Positions 8,474 through 17,669 are shown, numbered from the stretch's first letter. The stretch: DNA of 64,000 nucleotides from Bacteroidales bacterium (GCA_016938685.1 JAFGUD010000240.1:1-64000), one strand, 5' to 3'. Notes: a model not told the origin generated them from the sequence alone. Program-made: numbers and translations.

Positions 8474-9361
8474 TTATAATTCGTATCCGTATTTAATTGC
8501 CAAATCTCCACAAATATCTTTTAATTGGCTCTTTTCTTCATCAGACCAATCCTTATACTTCTTGACATTGCCTATTTCTTGTGCATTAACTCTTACAGAC
8601 ATTTGTTTTTTTATATGTTTTTCTGTTATATTAACCCCACAAAAATCAGCGAGTTTTCTAATATTATCAGCAGATTTTTTATTAAAATTAAAATCCATTT
8701 TTCTATTTTCAGGTATCAAAGTTTTGACCTCTTCAATAAATCCATTTACCTCAGTCCAAAGCCAAGAAATTTTTTGCAACTGATTATAATTATGCCAGTT
8801 ACTATCATTTATCGGACTAATTATTTTAAGGTTAGATCTTTCTCCTTCGCCATACCAATTTCTTCTCAAGCCGGAACGAACAAATTCGCCGGGATGTCTA
8901 TACAAATGAACAAATTTAGCATTCGGAAACAAACGGACCATAGCTTTTGCAAAAAAAACATACTGATTATTTGTTTCTAAAAAACTTTTATTGGTTTTAT
9001 ATGAATTAACAAGAAATTGTTCCCGTCCGGCAAGAAACATTTCTTTACCAATATTTAATTTAGTTTCTTCATCTATATCTGGCCTTCTATCAAGTTTGTA
9101 AAAAAAACCATTTTGTATAGACAGATGAGGAATTGCTTCATGAAAAACAATAAAGTTTTTATCCTTACTTAACAAATCTGCAAACCACGCAGTTCCTGTT
9201 CTTCCTGTCGACAAAAAAAACACTGGCGGTGGCAGATTCTCAAAATTTGCTCTACGCAAATCGAAAATATTCCCTTTTTTAACAGGTTTTCCAGCCTTAA
9301 AAAACCAATACCATTGGCTCAAATTAGCGTCTATTAATGTTCTAAAAAATTCCATGTTCAA
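8474..9361 (-). CDS. Sulfotransferase family protein
   Basis: The 295-residue protein carries a 5'-phosphosulfate-binding-type loop near residues 44-58 (PPPVFFLSTGRTGTAW) and a 3'-phosphate-binding-type segment HLYRHPGEFVRSG around residue 155, as in PAPS-dependent carbohydrate sulfotransferases. The expected role is transfer of sulfate from PAPS to a sugar hydroxyl. The sugar is unknown, and family members can also have lost activity or act on other small molecules. It is the first gene of the minus-strand unit leading to the SGNH and flippase genes. A -7 box TACTTTTG lies just upstream. Start ATG 9361 or 9355. Confidence 0.82.
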   Translation of the reverse strand: MNMEFFRTLIDANLSQWYWFFKAGKPVKKGNIFDLRRANFENLPPPVFFLSTGRTGTAWFADLLSKDKNFIVFHEAIPHLSIQNGFFYKLDRRPDIDEETKLNIGKEMFLAGREQFLVNSYKTNKSFLETNNQYVFFAKAMVRLFPNAKFVHLYRHPGEFVRSGLRRNWYGEGERSNLKIISPINDSNWHNYNQLQKISWLWTEVNGFIEEVKTLIPENRKMDFNFNKKSADNIRKLADFCGVNITEKHIKKQMSVRVNAQEIGNVKKYKDWSDEEKSQLKDICGDLAIKYGYEL

Positions 9362-9369
9362 AATTTTGC

Positions 9370-9377
9370 CAAAAGTA
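9370..9377 (-). promoter_or_regulatory. -7 promoter box for the sulfotransferase unit
   Basis: Read on the minus strand this is TACTTTTG, followed by GC, 8 nt before ATG 9361. No TTTG at the normal -33 distance was found. Confidence 0.4.
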
Positions 9378-9521
9378 CAAATTATTTACACTAAACATTT
9401 TTAAATTAACAAATTTTGAATACAAGAAGCCAGATGAATTACAGAAAATAAGGAATAAACAAATTTATTTTCTAATTTTACGGTTCTTTTACACGCAAAA
9501 AAAAGAATTAAAACACTGAAA

Positions 9522-10736
9522 ATGAGAATAGTTAAGGTAGCAAATTTTTACAAAAGTTTTTTTGGGTTTTACAACAACGAATTTCCGGAAATTCTCACAA
9601 AATCATATCAAGAGCAATACAATCATCTGATGAATCAATATGTAGGCTGGTCAGATTTTTACTCGAAAGCGCTTCGAAAACAAGGCATTGAAGCTTTTGA
9701 AATCGTCTACAACGCCACACACATGCAAAACCAATGGGCAAAAGAAAATAACGTTCAGGGACAAGGATTAGAAATTTTAACAGCCCAATTAAAACATTAT
9801 AATCCTGATATTATTTGGTTTCAGGACAGCTTTTCTTTTGATGCGCAATACATGAACAGTTTTAGAACAATATTACCAAACTTAAAACTTTTAATTGGTA
9901 ATTCTTGCGCTCCTTACACTTCAAAAAATCTGGAAAATTTAAAAATATTTGATTTTGTAACAACATGTTCACCAAAATTTGTTCAGGAATTTGAGGCAAA
10001 CGGCTTAAAAACATTGTTGCTTTATCATGCTTTTGAACCAACAATTTTACCTGAAATTGAAGCAGAAAAGAAAATTGATTTCATTTTTATAGGAAGTATT
10101 GTTCCAAGAAAAAACTATCATATTCAACGCAAAAGTTTTTTGGAGGAAATAGCCGCAAATCCTAACATAAACTTCACATACTACGGAAATCTCACAAGTG
10201 TTACTCTTTCAGAGGTTCTTAAACAGCAATTTTTATACATTGTAAAAGAATTTCTTATAAAAACCGGAGCAAGCAAATTTTTCAAAAATTCTTTTAGGTT
10301 CAAAAAAATGGAGAACCTGGATTCATTTCCAAAATATTTTAAATTTTCAAAAGAAATAAAACAAGCTTATAAAGGTCAACTTTACGGCAAAAACATGTTT
10401 AAAGAATTAGCAAAATCAAAAGTAACTTTGGATATTCAAGTTGAAGCAGAAGGCGATTATGCAGGAAACATGAGAATGTTTGAAACTTCTGGGGCAGGAG
10501 TTTGTCTTTTACTTGAAGATAAAATTAATATTCCAGATATTTTTGAACCAGAAAAAGAAGTAATAATCTACAAATCATTTGAAGATGCAATGGAAAAAAT
10601 TATTTGGCTTTTGAATAACGAAGACAAGCGCAAAGAAATAGCCAAAGCCGGACAAAGAAGAGTTCTTAGAGACCACACTTACGATTTGCGAGCGAAACAA
10701 TTAGTTGAAGAAATTGAGAAATATTTAATAAAATGA
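9522..10736 (+). CDS. Glycosyltransferase, CgeB/GT4-like
   Basis: The 404-residue protein looks like a GT-B glycosyltransferase of the CgeB-like group. A Rossmann-like segment DFIFIGSIVPRKNYH (about 187-201) opens the C-terminal domain, and the nucleotide-sugar region contains NMRMFETSGAGVCLL, then DIFEPEKEVIIYKSFEDA, close to the usual donor-site Glu pattern. No signal peptide or membrane helix is present. Donor and acceptor cannot be deduced. Its stop overlaps the start of the next glycosyltransferase gene (ATGA), so translation is probably coupled. It diverges from the sulfotransferase/flippase unit across a 160-bp gap. Confidence 0.82.
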   Translation: MRIVKVANFYKSFFGFYNNEFPEILTKSYQEQYNHLMNQYVGWSDFYSKALRKQGIEAFEIVYNATHMQNQWAKENNVQGQGLEILTAQLKHYNPDIIWFQDSFSFDAQYMNSFRTILPNLKLLIGNSCAPYTSKNLENLKIFDFVTTCSPKFVQEFEANGLKTLLLYHAFEPTILPEIEAEKKIDFIFIGSIVPRKNYHIQRKSFLEEIAANPNINFTYYGNLTSVTLSEVLKQQFLYIVKEFLIKTGASKFFKNSFRFKKMENLDSFPKYFKFSKEIKQAYKGQLYGKNMFKELAKSKVTLDIQVEAEGDYAGNMRMFETSGAGVCLLLEDKINIPDIFEPEKEVIIYKSFEDAMEKIIWLLNNEDKRKEIAKAGQRRVLRDHTYDLRAKQLVEEIEKYLIK

Positions 10737-11986
10737 AAATTTTACTAATCAACAAGTTCGACGATAAAGGCGGAGCAGCAATTGCAACAAAAAGACTTTT
10801 TGAAGCATTAAAATTAAAAGGCTTAGATGTTAAGCTTCTTGTTCAAAAATCGACTAATCAAAACTACTTTTCAACAACAACTACACTCCTAAAAAACAAA
10901 ATTGACTTTGCCAGATTTGCCATTGAAAGGCTGAAAATATTGACAAATATTAAAGATAAACAAAATCTGTTTTTTTTCGATTCCGCTAGCTTTGGAGAAG
11001 ATATTTCAACCCACCCTTTGGTTTTAGAAGCAGACATTATACACCTTAATTGGATAAATTTTGGGTTTTTATCACTAAAAACATTGCAAAAATTAATTCA
11101 ACTAAACAAACCCATTTTTTGGACAATGCATGACATGTGGCCAATAACCGGAGGATGTTTTCACAGTAGAGGTTGCCAACAATATCAAACAGAATGTAAA
11201 AATTGTCCTTTTTTGAAGAATAGCAGCAAATTAGCAAAAAGAACTTTTTCAAAAAAACTTGAAATTTTCAAAAATGCGAACATTCTTCCTATTGCAATCA
11301 GTACATGGATGAAAGAAAAAATAGAATCCTCTGCTTTTTTTAGAGATAAAGAACTTTTTTTATCCTCAAACACAATTGACACAGATTATTATACAATTGA
11401 AGACAAAAAGAAAGCTAAAGAAAAATTAGGTTGGAATACTGAAAAAATACAAATCGGATTTGCTGCTTTCAATGTTTCAAATAAATACAAAGGAGGCGAA
11501 TTTGTAGTAGAAAGTATCAAAATGTTACAAGAACAAAACCCAACGCTTGCTAATAAAACAGAACTAATTGCAATAGGAAAAGAAGGAGATAAAAGCATTT
11601 TCCCTGATAATATTAAAATTACATTCACAGGATATATTGAAAACGAAGACAAAATGAGAGACATGTACAGAGCTTTCGATCTTTTTTTGATGCCATCACT
11701 CGAAGAAAGTTTATCTCTCGTTACCCAAGAAGCTATGTCATGTGGAACCCCTGTTGTTGCTTTTAACAATGGCGGACAAACCGATTTAATTGATCATAAA
11801 AAAAACGGATATCTGGCTGAACATAAAAACTCAAAAGACCTAAAAAAAGGGATAGAATTTATTTTAAACAACCCTGATTCCTACATAAGTTTTCAAATAT
11901 CTGCAAGAAATAAAATTGTTAAAAATTATTCGTACCCCGTTTTAGCTGAAAATATTATTGAAATATACAAAAAAGTAAAAATATAG
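10733..11986 (+). CDS. Glycosyltransferase family 4 protein
   Basis: The 417-residue protein has a GT4 layout: an N-terminal acceptor domain with GGAAIATKRLFEALK near residue 12, a linker with TMHDMWPITGGCFHS followed by a cysteine group (CQQYQTECKNC), and a C-terminal domain with SLEESLSLVTQEAMSCGTPV (the E-x7-E donor motif) and NGGQTDLID. The cysteine-rich insertion matches a WcaC-like subgroup of colanic-acid-type transferases. It overlaps the preceding gene by 4 nt. Retaining transfer to a surface-polymer intermediate is the likely role; the specific sugar is unknown. Confidence 0.9.
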   Translation: MKILLINKFDDKGGAAIATKRLFEALKLKGLDVKLLVQKSTNQNYFSTTTTLLKNKIDFARFAIERLKILTNIKDKQNLFFFDSASFGEDISTHPLVLEADIIHLNWINFGFLSLKTLQKLIQLNKPIFWTMHDMWPITGGCFHSRGCQQYQTECKNCPFLKNSSKLAKRTFSKKLEIFKNANILPIAISTWMKEKIESSAFFRDKELFLSSNTIDTDYYTIEDKKKAKEKLGWNTEKIQIGFAAFNVSNKYKGGEFVVESIKMLQEQNPTLANKTELIAIGKEGDKSIFPDNIKITFTGYIENEDKMRDMYRAFDLFLMPSLEESLSLVTQEAMSCGTPVVAFNNGGQTDLIDHKKNGYLAEHKNSKDLKKGIEFILNNPDSYISFQISARNKIVKNYSYPVLAENIIEIYKKVKI

Positions 11987-11987
11987 T

Positions 11988-13092
11988 TTACTCAACTTTG
12001 ATAAATTTAAATTTGTAAGTATCTGTTTCTGTTTTTATGATTACAATGTAAGAAGCATTTTCTACCCAAGATAAATTAATAGGATTTGCTTGATTAAATT
12101 TTTTTCTCATAAATAATATTCTCCCAACCATGTCAGTAACTTCAACTTCTAAGTTTTCGATTAATTTTCCTTCACGAACAGCGTTAATATAAAAAACTCC
12201 GGTTGTTGGATTGGGATAAATCATTATTCCTTCCTTTATAATTAAATCACTATCGGTATTGGTAGTATCTATAATAACATCAACATTATGATGAAAAGCT
12301 CCCACTAGAGCATAATCATTGGACATACTTACTGTCCAACCAAAAAAATCACCATATTCTCCATCACTGGGATATAACTTTTGCATAAATTGCCAAGTAC
12401 CTGAAATATTTTTGTAAAAGTATGCTCTTCTCGAACCATTTGAACCATAAGCACCAACAATTGCATAATTCCCTGAGATATTTACAGAAGAACCAAAATA
12501 TTCGACTCCTGTTGTTGTAGGTAACAACATTTGTGTCTGTTGCCAGTAACCGTTAGTATTTTTATAAACATAAACAGCTCCTACTCCACTTTTTAAGTAC
12601 GCTCCAACGAAAGCGTATTCATCATTCAAGCAAACTGAATTTCCAAGCTGTGCATTATATTAGAAGTCACTTGCGGAAATCTTTTGATATTCATTCCACT
12701 CTTCTCCGTTGAACTTTAAGATATAAGCGAAGCCACAATTATAATCAGAACCATCGTCTCTGGAAGATCCAACAATAGCAAAATCATTTAAAATAAAAAC
12801 ATATTTTCCAAATCTATCATCTTCTTCTCCATCACTTGCCATAATTTTTTTCTAAAACCCAGCTTCTCACACTATATTTATAAATATAAACACTTCCGGC
12901 ATTTATTCCATTTTCATTATCGTCCATCCAAGATCCGACAATCATAAAATCACCGGAATAAGATACTGTTAGCCCATACTGGTCTTTTGCATCCTGATCG
13001 AATGCTGTTATTTGTTGTAATTCAGTATGTATTTGAGAAAAACCAAATTCAACAAAAAATAAAAAAATCACAAACAACAAAACCTTTCTCAT
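11988..13092 (-). pseudogene. Broken FG-GAP-type beta-propeller gene with T9SS sorting domain
   Basis: Three adjacent minus-strand pieces read as one gene. 12832-13092 starts with a signal peptide and an FG-GAP-like repeat (QYGLTVSYSGDFMIVGSW). 12660-12842 continues with DRFGKYVFILNDFAIVGS. 11988-12659 adds more such repeats and a type A T9SS C-terminal sorting domain (IYPNPTTGVFYIN). The first break is a +1 shift at a run of seven T (12845-12851); six would restore the frame through KIMASDGEEDDRFG. The second is an in-frame TAA at 12660-12662 inside SDF-stop-YNAQLGNS. When intact it would encode a secreted beta-propeller of about 365 residues. A frameshift alone could be a sequencing error; the additional stop makes true decay more likely. 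Confidence 0.8.
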
Positions 13093-13108
13093 AATAATAT
13101 TTTTACAT

Positions 13109-13116
13109 CAAAAATA
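13109..13116 (-). promoter_or_regulatory. -7 promoter box of the broken propeller gene
   Basis: The minus strand reads TATTTTTG about 16 nt before the ATG at 13092, so the promoter appears to have survived the decay of the gene. Confidence 0.35.
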
Positions 13117-13220
13117 GCTCTTTTTATTTAACAATATGTGTTTTTTTTGATGAATATTAAACTTTTTGTTTTAAAACTACCAATTCGTCAAACAATCATA
13201 GTAAATAAAAAAAACAAAAT

Positions 13221-13228
13221 TATATTTG
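13221..13228 (+). promoter_or_regulatory. -7 promoter box (TATATTTG)
   Basis: A perfect TAnnTTTG box followed by C lies 15 nt before ATG 13244. It overlaps the upstream in-frame TTG at 13226, which rules that codon out as the start. Confidence 0.45.
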
Positions 13229-13243
13229 CTAAAAATCAAAATC

Positions 13244-13906
13244 ATGAAAAAAACAATTTTACTTATAATTACCATTATTATTTCAAACTGTGCTTTTGCT
13301 CAAAAAACAGTTATTGACTACTATAAAATACTTCCGGATAGTTTAAAACACGATTACAATTTAAAATTTGTTGAAAATAAGTGGCAAACTATGTCGTGCG
13401 TTGATTATGAAATTTATCCATTAGTAGATATCAGCAATGGGTTTATAAAAATAACAGACGAAGGTACAGGAGGAGGAACAATTGTTTTAACAGTTGTTTT
13501 ATACAGACAATATGATGGTTCTGGACTTATTGGTATTTCTTTCTCTAACTTTGACTTTATGTATTACTCTTGTTCAACTTATTTTTTGGATTACAAAAAC
13601 AACAACTGGAATATTGTAAACGAAAAAGTATTACCCGACATTTCACATAAAAATTTCATGAACAAAGAATACGAATTAGCCGATTTTGATTTTAACCCAT
13701 ATAGCATTGTATTTGAGTTACCTCAACATGGAACAACTATAAAACTACGATTTGAATACACATATATTAAAATGCTATGTGCGGGAGCTTTCGAAAACAA
13801 ATCACAAATAGAAAAACAAGCGGCATGCCTGTTTCAAGAAAACGTTATTAATGATTCAATAGAACTTTTCTGGGACAAAAAAAACACAAGATTCTACTTG
13901 AAATAA
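13244..13906 (+). CDS. Hypothetical exported protein
   Basis: This is an unrecognised 220-residue protein from ATG 13244. It starts with a signal peptide (KKTILLIITIIISNCAFA, then Q), so it should leave the cytoplasm. A Cys at about 13 is inside the hydrophobic core and does not form a good lipobox. The mature part is beta-rich with many aromatic residues and a glycine-rich turn (DEGTGGGTIV). No T9SS sorting domain is present. It sits alone between the broken propeller gene and holB, with its own -7 box. Confidence 0.7.
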   Translation: MKKTILLIITIIISNCAFAQKTVIDYYKILPDSLKHDYNLKFVENKWQTMSCVDYEIYPLVDISNGFIKITDEGTGGGTIVLTVVLYRQYDGSGLIGISFSNFDFMYYSCSTYFLDYKNNNWNIVNEKVLPDISHKNFMNKEYELADFDFNPYSIVFELPQHGTTIKLRFEYTYIKMLCAGAFENKSQIEKQAACLFQENVINDSIELFWDKKNTRFYLK

Positions 13907-13936
13907 GTATTAATTCAAAATAACAAAATCATTTTT

Positions 13937-13944
13937 TATCTTTG
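13937..13944 (+). promoter_or_regulatory. -7 promoter box upstream of holB
   Basis: TATCTTTG followed by C is a perfect Bacteroidota -7 box 29 nt before GTG 13974. No clear -33 TTTG was found. It may drive the holB-ricT-gldH-trmB-sprE run. Confidence 0.45.
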
Positions 13945-13973
13945 CAGATTGTAATCAAGCAAAAACTAAACTT

Positions 13974-15131
13974 GTGTTATTCAAAGATATTTACGGACAT
14001 AAAAATACTATAAAAAACTTCATAGACGCTGAGAAGAAAAACCGAATTAGTCATGCCCAACTTTTTCTCGGACAAGAAGGTATTGGCAAAATATCGCTGG
14101 CTATTGCATTTGCTCAATATCTCAATTGTGAAAATCCCAAAGAAAATGATTCTTGCGGCGAATGTAAATCGTGCAAAAAATACGCAAAAATAGCACATCC
14201 GGACTTGCATTTTGTTTACCCTGTTGTAAAAACAGCAAGTATTTCAAAACCTGTTAGTTTAGATTATATTAATAAATGGCGAGAATTTATTTTGAAAAGT
14301 AAATTTCATAGTTACAATGAATGGCTTGAATTTATTGGAACAGATAATTTACAAGGAAGTATTTATGCTCAAGAAAGTCAGGAAATTATCAGAATAATTA
14401 ATTTAAAAACATTTGAAGCAAAATACAAAGTACTAATAATTTTTATGCCCGAAAAAATGAATATTTCAGCGGCAAACAAACTACTAAAAGCAATTGAAGA
14501 ACCACCACCAAACTCATTATTTATACTTATTTCTGAAGACGAATCTTCAATTCTTACTACAATAAGATCCCGAACTCAGTTAATAAAGCTTAATTCACTA
14601 TCAAATAATGAAATAATCTCTGCTTTAAAAGAAGAATTTCCTGAAACTGATAAATCAATTATGGAAGACGCCACAAAAATTGCGGCCGGAAATTATATAT
14701 ACGCACGACAAATATTATCCCAAGACAATAATTCCGAAGAAAATAGTTTTTTCAAAAACTTCGATTATTTTACAGAATTAATGAGAAGTTCTTTTTCAGG
14801 GAATTTTTCTGAAATGGTTGATTTGGTTGAAAAACTAAGCAAACTTGGAAGAGAAAAACAAAAATCTTTTATTGAATATTCATTAAGATATTTACGTGAA
14901 AATTTCATATTTCACAGTGTACCACAAAACAGTAATTTAAACTATTTAACAAAAAAAGAAGCTGATTTTTCGAAAAATTTCAGTAAATTTATTCATTCAA
15001 AAAATATTTCTCAATTATTCGAGGAATTTAACAAAGCATATTTTGACATCACTCGAAATGCTTCCCCTAAAATTTTATTTTTAGATTTAGCATTAAAAAT
15101 TTCGAGATATCTAAAAATCAAAGAATCGTAA
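13974..15131 (+). CDS. holB: DNA polymerase III subunit delta' (clamp loader)
   Basis: The 385-residue protein has the AAA+ clamp-loader layout. FKDIYGHKNTIKNF opens the protein, GQEGIGKISLAIA is the P-loop region near residues 33-45, and four clustered cysteines (CENPKENDSCGECKSC) form the zinc module. The sensor region includes NKLLKAIEEPPPNSLFIL and the SRC-like position reads TIRSRTQ. The Lys-Ile after GIG replaces the usual Lys-Thr/Ser, as expected for a delta' subunit that does not hydrolyse ATP. The subunit helps to load the beta clamp at replication forks. It starts with GTG. A PSP1-family gene follows after 11 nt, a common Bacteroidota arrangement. Confidence 0.92.
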   Translation: MLFKDIYGHKNTIKNFIDAEKKNRISHAQLFLGQEGIGKISLAIAFAQYLNCENPKENDSCGECKSCKKYAKIAHPDLHFVYPVVKTASISKPVSLDYINKWREFILKSKFHSYNEWLEFIGTDNLQGSIYAQESQEIIRIINLKTFEAKYKVLIIFMPEKMNISAANKLLKAIEEPPPNSLFILISEDESSILTTIRSRTQLIKLNSLSNNEIISALKEEFPETDKSIMEDATKIAAGNYIYARQILSQDNNSEENSFFKNFDYFTELMRSSFSGNFSEMVDLVEKLSKLGREKQKSFIEYSLRYLRENFIFHSVPQNSNLNYLTKKEADFSKNFSKFIHSKNISQLFEEFNKAYFDITRNASPKILFLDLALKISRYLKIKES

Positions 15132-15142
15132 AAAGACAAAAA

Positions 15143-16378
15143 ATGAAAAACTTACAATACTACATAAATCTTACTCGAGGTTGCTCTCAACCAATTGATG
15201 AAGGAGAAAAAACATGCAGAAACAGCATTTTTGACACAATGCACACTTTTGATTGGTCTGAAAATTTAAAGACCGGCACTAAAAATTACAATTACGTTGA
15301 AGTAAGATTTAAAAACGGAAGAAAAGGGATTTATGACAATTTTGAAGAACTTTTTCTTAAAACCGGAGATATAGTTGCTGTTGAAGCGGCTTCGGGACAC
15401 GACATAGGAGTTATTGGTTTACAAGGAGAAACTGTAATCTGGCAAATGAAAAAATACGAACAAGAATTAAATAACATAATTCCCAAAGTATACAGAAAAG
15501 CAAGACCGGTTGATATTGAAAAATGGAATGAAGCCTTATACAGAGAACCAATGGTACTTAATCGCAGCAAAGAAATAATTACTGAATTATCATTAGAAAT
15601 GAAACTCGGAGATATTGAATTTCAAGGCGATGGTTCTAAAGCTACTTTTTATTACACAGCAGACGACCGAGTTGATTTTAGAGAACTAATTAAAATATTA
15701 GCATCAGAATTTAAGATAAGAATTGAAATGCGTCAAATAGGCGCAAGACAAGAATCTTCAAAAATTGGAGGATTAGGAACTTGTGGCAGAGAATTATGTT
15801 GTATTAGTTGGAAAAGAAATTTTGCTTCCGTAACTACCAACTCTGCACGTTATCAGGAACTTTCTCTTAACCCAACTAAACTTGCAGGACAATGTGGAAA
15901 GCTAAAATGTTGTCTAAACTATGAATTAGACTGTTATATTGAGGCTAGAAAAGGTTTCCCTGATACATCTATTGCTTTGAAAACTAAAAACGGAAACGCT
16001 TATTTTCAAAAAAGCGATGTTTTCAAACAAATCCTTTGGTATTCTTTTGACCCCGAAAACTCGGTTAACATTACACCGCTGACAATTGAAAGAGTTGAAG
16101 AAGTTATTGAAATGAACAAAAAACAGATTTATCCCGATACTTTAGAACAAAACAATTTAGAATTAGCAGACCTAATAAGTAACAAACACAACGTAAAAAT
16201 CACTACTCAAGAGATTGCTGAAACAAACAAAGACAAATTAGAGAAAAAACCATACAAGAAAAAACCTCAGAGGAAGAAAAAGAATTATAACAATAACAGA
16301 AACAATAATAACAGAAACAATAATAACAGGAGCAACAATAATAACAGCAACAATAATAACAACACGAAAAACCAATAA
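15143..16378 (+). CDS. ricT: PSP1-domain protein, RicT/YaaT-like
   Basis: This 411-residue protein has the PSP1 domain signature GGLGTCGRELCCISWKR followed by LAGQCGKLKCCLNYELDCY, two cysteine groups that bind Fe-S clusters in Bacillus RicT. RicT acts in a Ric complex linked to RNA maturation; the role in Bacteroidota is not established. The last ~45 residues are a basic, Asn-rich tail (KKPYKKKPQRKKK, then runs of NNNR) encoded by short tandem repeats. It is followed by gldH after 65 nt; PSP1 next to gldH is a recurrent order in this phylum. Confidence 0.87.
   Translation: MKNLQYYINLTRGCSQPIDEGEKTCRNSIFDTMHTFDWSENLKTGTKNYNYVEVRFKNGRKGIYDNFEELFLKTGDIVAVEAASGHDIGVIGLQGETVIWQMKKYEQELNNIIPKVYRKARPVDIEKWNEALYREPMVLNRSKEIITELSLEMKLGDIEFQGDGSKATFYYTADDRVDFRELIKILASEFKIRIEMRQIGARQESSKIGGLGTCGRELCCISWKRNFASVTTNSARYQELSLNPTKLAGQCGKLKCCLNYELDCYIEARKGFPDTSIALKTKNGNAYFQKSDVFKQILWYSFDPENSVNITPLTIERVEEVIEMNKKQIYPDTLEQNNLELADLISNKHNVKITTQEIAETNKDKLEKKPYKKKPQRKKKNYNNNRNNNNRNNNNRSNNNNSNNNNNTKNQ
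16285..16372 (+). repeat. Short tandem repeats encoding the Asn-rich tail of RicT
   Basis: Units of about 15-18 bases built on AACAATAATAACAGAAAC repeat in frame with slight decay, giving NNNR-like blocks. All units keep the reading frame. Such repeats vary in number easily by slippage, so tail length may differ between strains. Confidence 0.75.
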
Positions 16379-16443
16379 TTCAATCAATCAATTAATTCAT
16401 TAATATTATTTTCTGTTTCACAGAACATCCAATTAAACTTAAA

Positions 16444-16908
16444 ATGAAAAAAGCAATCTTTTTCGCCATACTTTTAATAATTACAACAATAAGTTGCAAT
16501 AAAAATCACTATTTTGAAGATTCTGTTGAAATTCCTCAAGGCAATTGGGACTTAAATCAAATTGTGAAATTTACTGTTAATATTGACGATATTTCAACAC
16601 CATACAGTTTATTTGTAAACATTGTTCATGGTGATAATTACCCATATAGAAACCTTTGGATTTTTATTAAAAGTACGGCTCCAAACGGGAACTATCAATT
16701 TGACACCTTAAATTGCATTCTAACTGATGATGATTATAAATGGATTGGGAAAAAGCAAAATAATTTATTGCACATTACAAATACATTTGCTGACTCTGTG
16801 GAATTTTCAGAACCCGGCAATTACACATTCGAAATACAACAAGCTCTAAGGCAGGATATTGTTCCCTCTATCAACAAAATTGGTTTTACAATTGATAAGT
16901 TAAACTAA
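16444..16908 (+). CDS. gldH: Gliding motility lipoprotein GldH
   Basis: The 154-residue protein has a lipoprotein signal (ISC at residues 17-19). The mature part follows the GldH pattern closely: GNWDLNQIVKFTVNI, then PYSLFVNIVHGDNYPYRNLWIFI, DTLNCILTDDDYKWIGK, and a late FEIQQALRQD. GldH is needed for gliding in flavobacteria and is widely kept in Bacteroidota together with T9SS. Location is the periplasmic face of the membrane, by lipid anchor. It lies in the holB-ricT-gldH-trmB-sprE run, so secretion-related and housekeeping genes are probably expressed together. Confidence 0.88.
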   Translation: MKKAIFFAILLIITTISCNKNHYFEDSVEIPQGNWDLNQIVKFTVNIDDISTPYSLFVNIVHGDNYPYRNLWIFIKSTAPNGNYQFDTLNCILTDDDYKWIGKKQNNLLHITNTFADSVEFSEPGNYTFEIQQALRQDIVPSINKIGFTIDKLN

Positions 16909-16948
16909 ACATTCTAACAACCTAATAATTAGCAGAAAAACTAAAAAA

Positions 16949-17665
16949 ATGTCTAAAAATAAATTAGAAAAATTTGCTGAAAACGAAATATTTAAAAACG
17001 TATTTCAACCACCTGCAAAAGGTATTATTACAGAAGATTTTGAAATGAAAGGCAAATGGAACGTAATTCATTTTAAAAATAACAATCCGCTTGTATTAGA
17101 ACTTGGTTGTGGAAAAGGAGAATACTCAATTGCTCTTGCATTAGAAAACCCGAACATTAATATTATCGGAATAGACATTAAAGGAGCAAGAATTTGGAGA
17201 GGAGCAAAAACAGCAACAGAACAAAACATAAATAATGTTGCATTTTTAAGAACTAAAATAGAACATATTACTCGTTTTTTTGCAGAAGACGAAATTTCTG
17301 AAATTTGGATTCCTTTTCCAGATCCTCAACCCAAAAGACAAAAAAAGAGACTAACTTCAAATCTTTTTCTTAGTTTTTATCAAAAAATCTTAAAAAATGA
17401 AGGAATTATTCATTTAAAAACCGACAGTCTTGAACTTCATCAATTTACAAATGCTCTTCTGGATAAAAACCAAATCGAGCCAATAGAAGCATATACAGAT
17501 ATTTACTCCGAAAACATAGATTCTATTTTAACCAAAATTCAAACATTTTACGAGAAAATTTTCTTAAATGAAGGCAAAAAAATAACTTATGTTAGTTTTC
17601 GTTTGAATAAAAACAAAGTTATAATTGCACCAGATAAAACAGATAATCCGGGCTATAAATATTAA
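16949..17665 (+). CDS. trmB: tRNA (guanine-N7)-methyltransferase TrmB
   Basis: The 238-residue protein has the SAM-binding motif LELGCGKGEYSIALA (about 51-65) and the TrmB signature IPFPDPQPKRQKKRL, with the tRNA-contacting Asp-Pro and basic residues. The enzyme makes m7G at position 46 of tRNA variable loops. It lies 40 nt after gldH and ends 4 nt before the sprE-like start, so it is in the same transcription unit. Length and motifs are normal for the family. Confidence 0.94.
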   Translation: MSKNKLEKFAENEIFKNVFQPPAKGIITEDFEMKGKWNVIHFKNNNPLVLELGCGKGEYSIALALENPNINIIGIDIKGARIWRGAKTATEQNINNVAFLRTKIEHITRFFAEDEISEIWIPFPDPQPKRQKKRLTSNLFLSFYQKILKNEGIIHLKTDSLELHQFTNALLDKNQIEPIEAYTDIYSENIDSILTKIQTFYEKIFLNEGKKITYVSFRLNKNKVIIAPDKTDNPGYKY

Positions 17666-17669
17666 AAAT

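Noticed and set aside
12845-12851. Programmed frameshift at the seven-T run to express the propeller gene
   Set aside because: A second, in-frame TAA lies downstream in the same gene, no stimulatory structure is evident, and simple decay explains both lesions.
16285-16372. Tandem repeats considered as a small CRISPR-like array
   Set aside because: Units are directly adjacent with no spacers, stay in frame and encode an Asn-rich protein tail.
17625-17669. Upstream start for the SprE/PorW-like gene
   Set aside because: It lies within trmB and precedes the lipoprotein signal; starting at ATG 17670 puts the lipobox in the right place.
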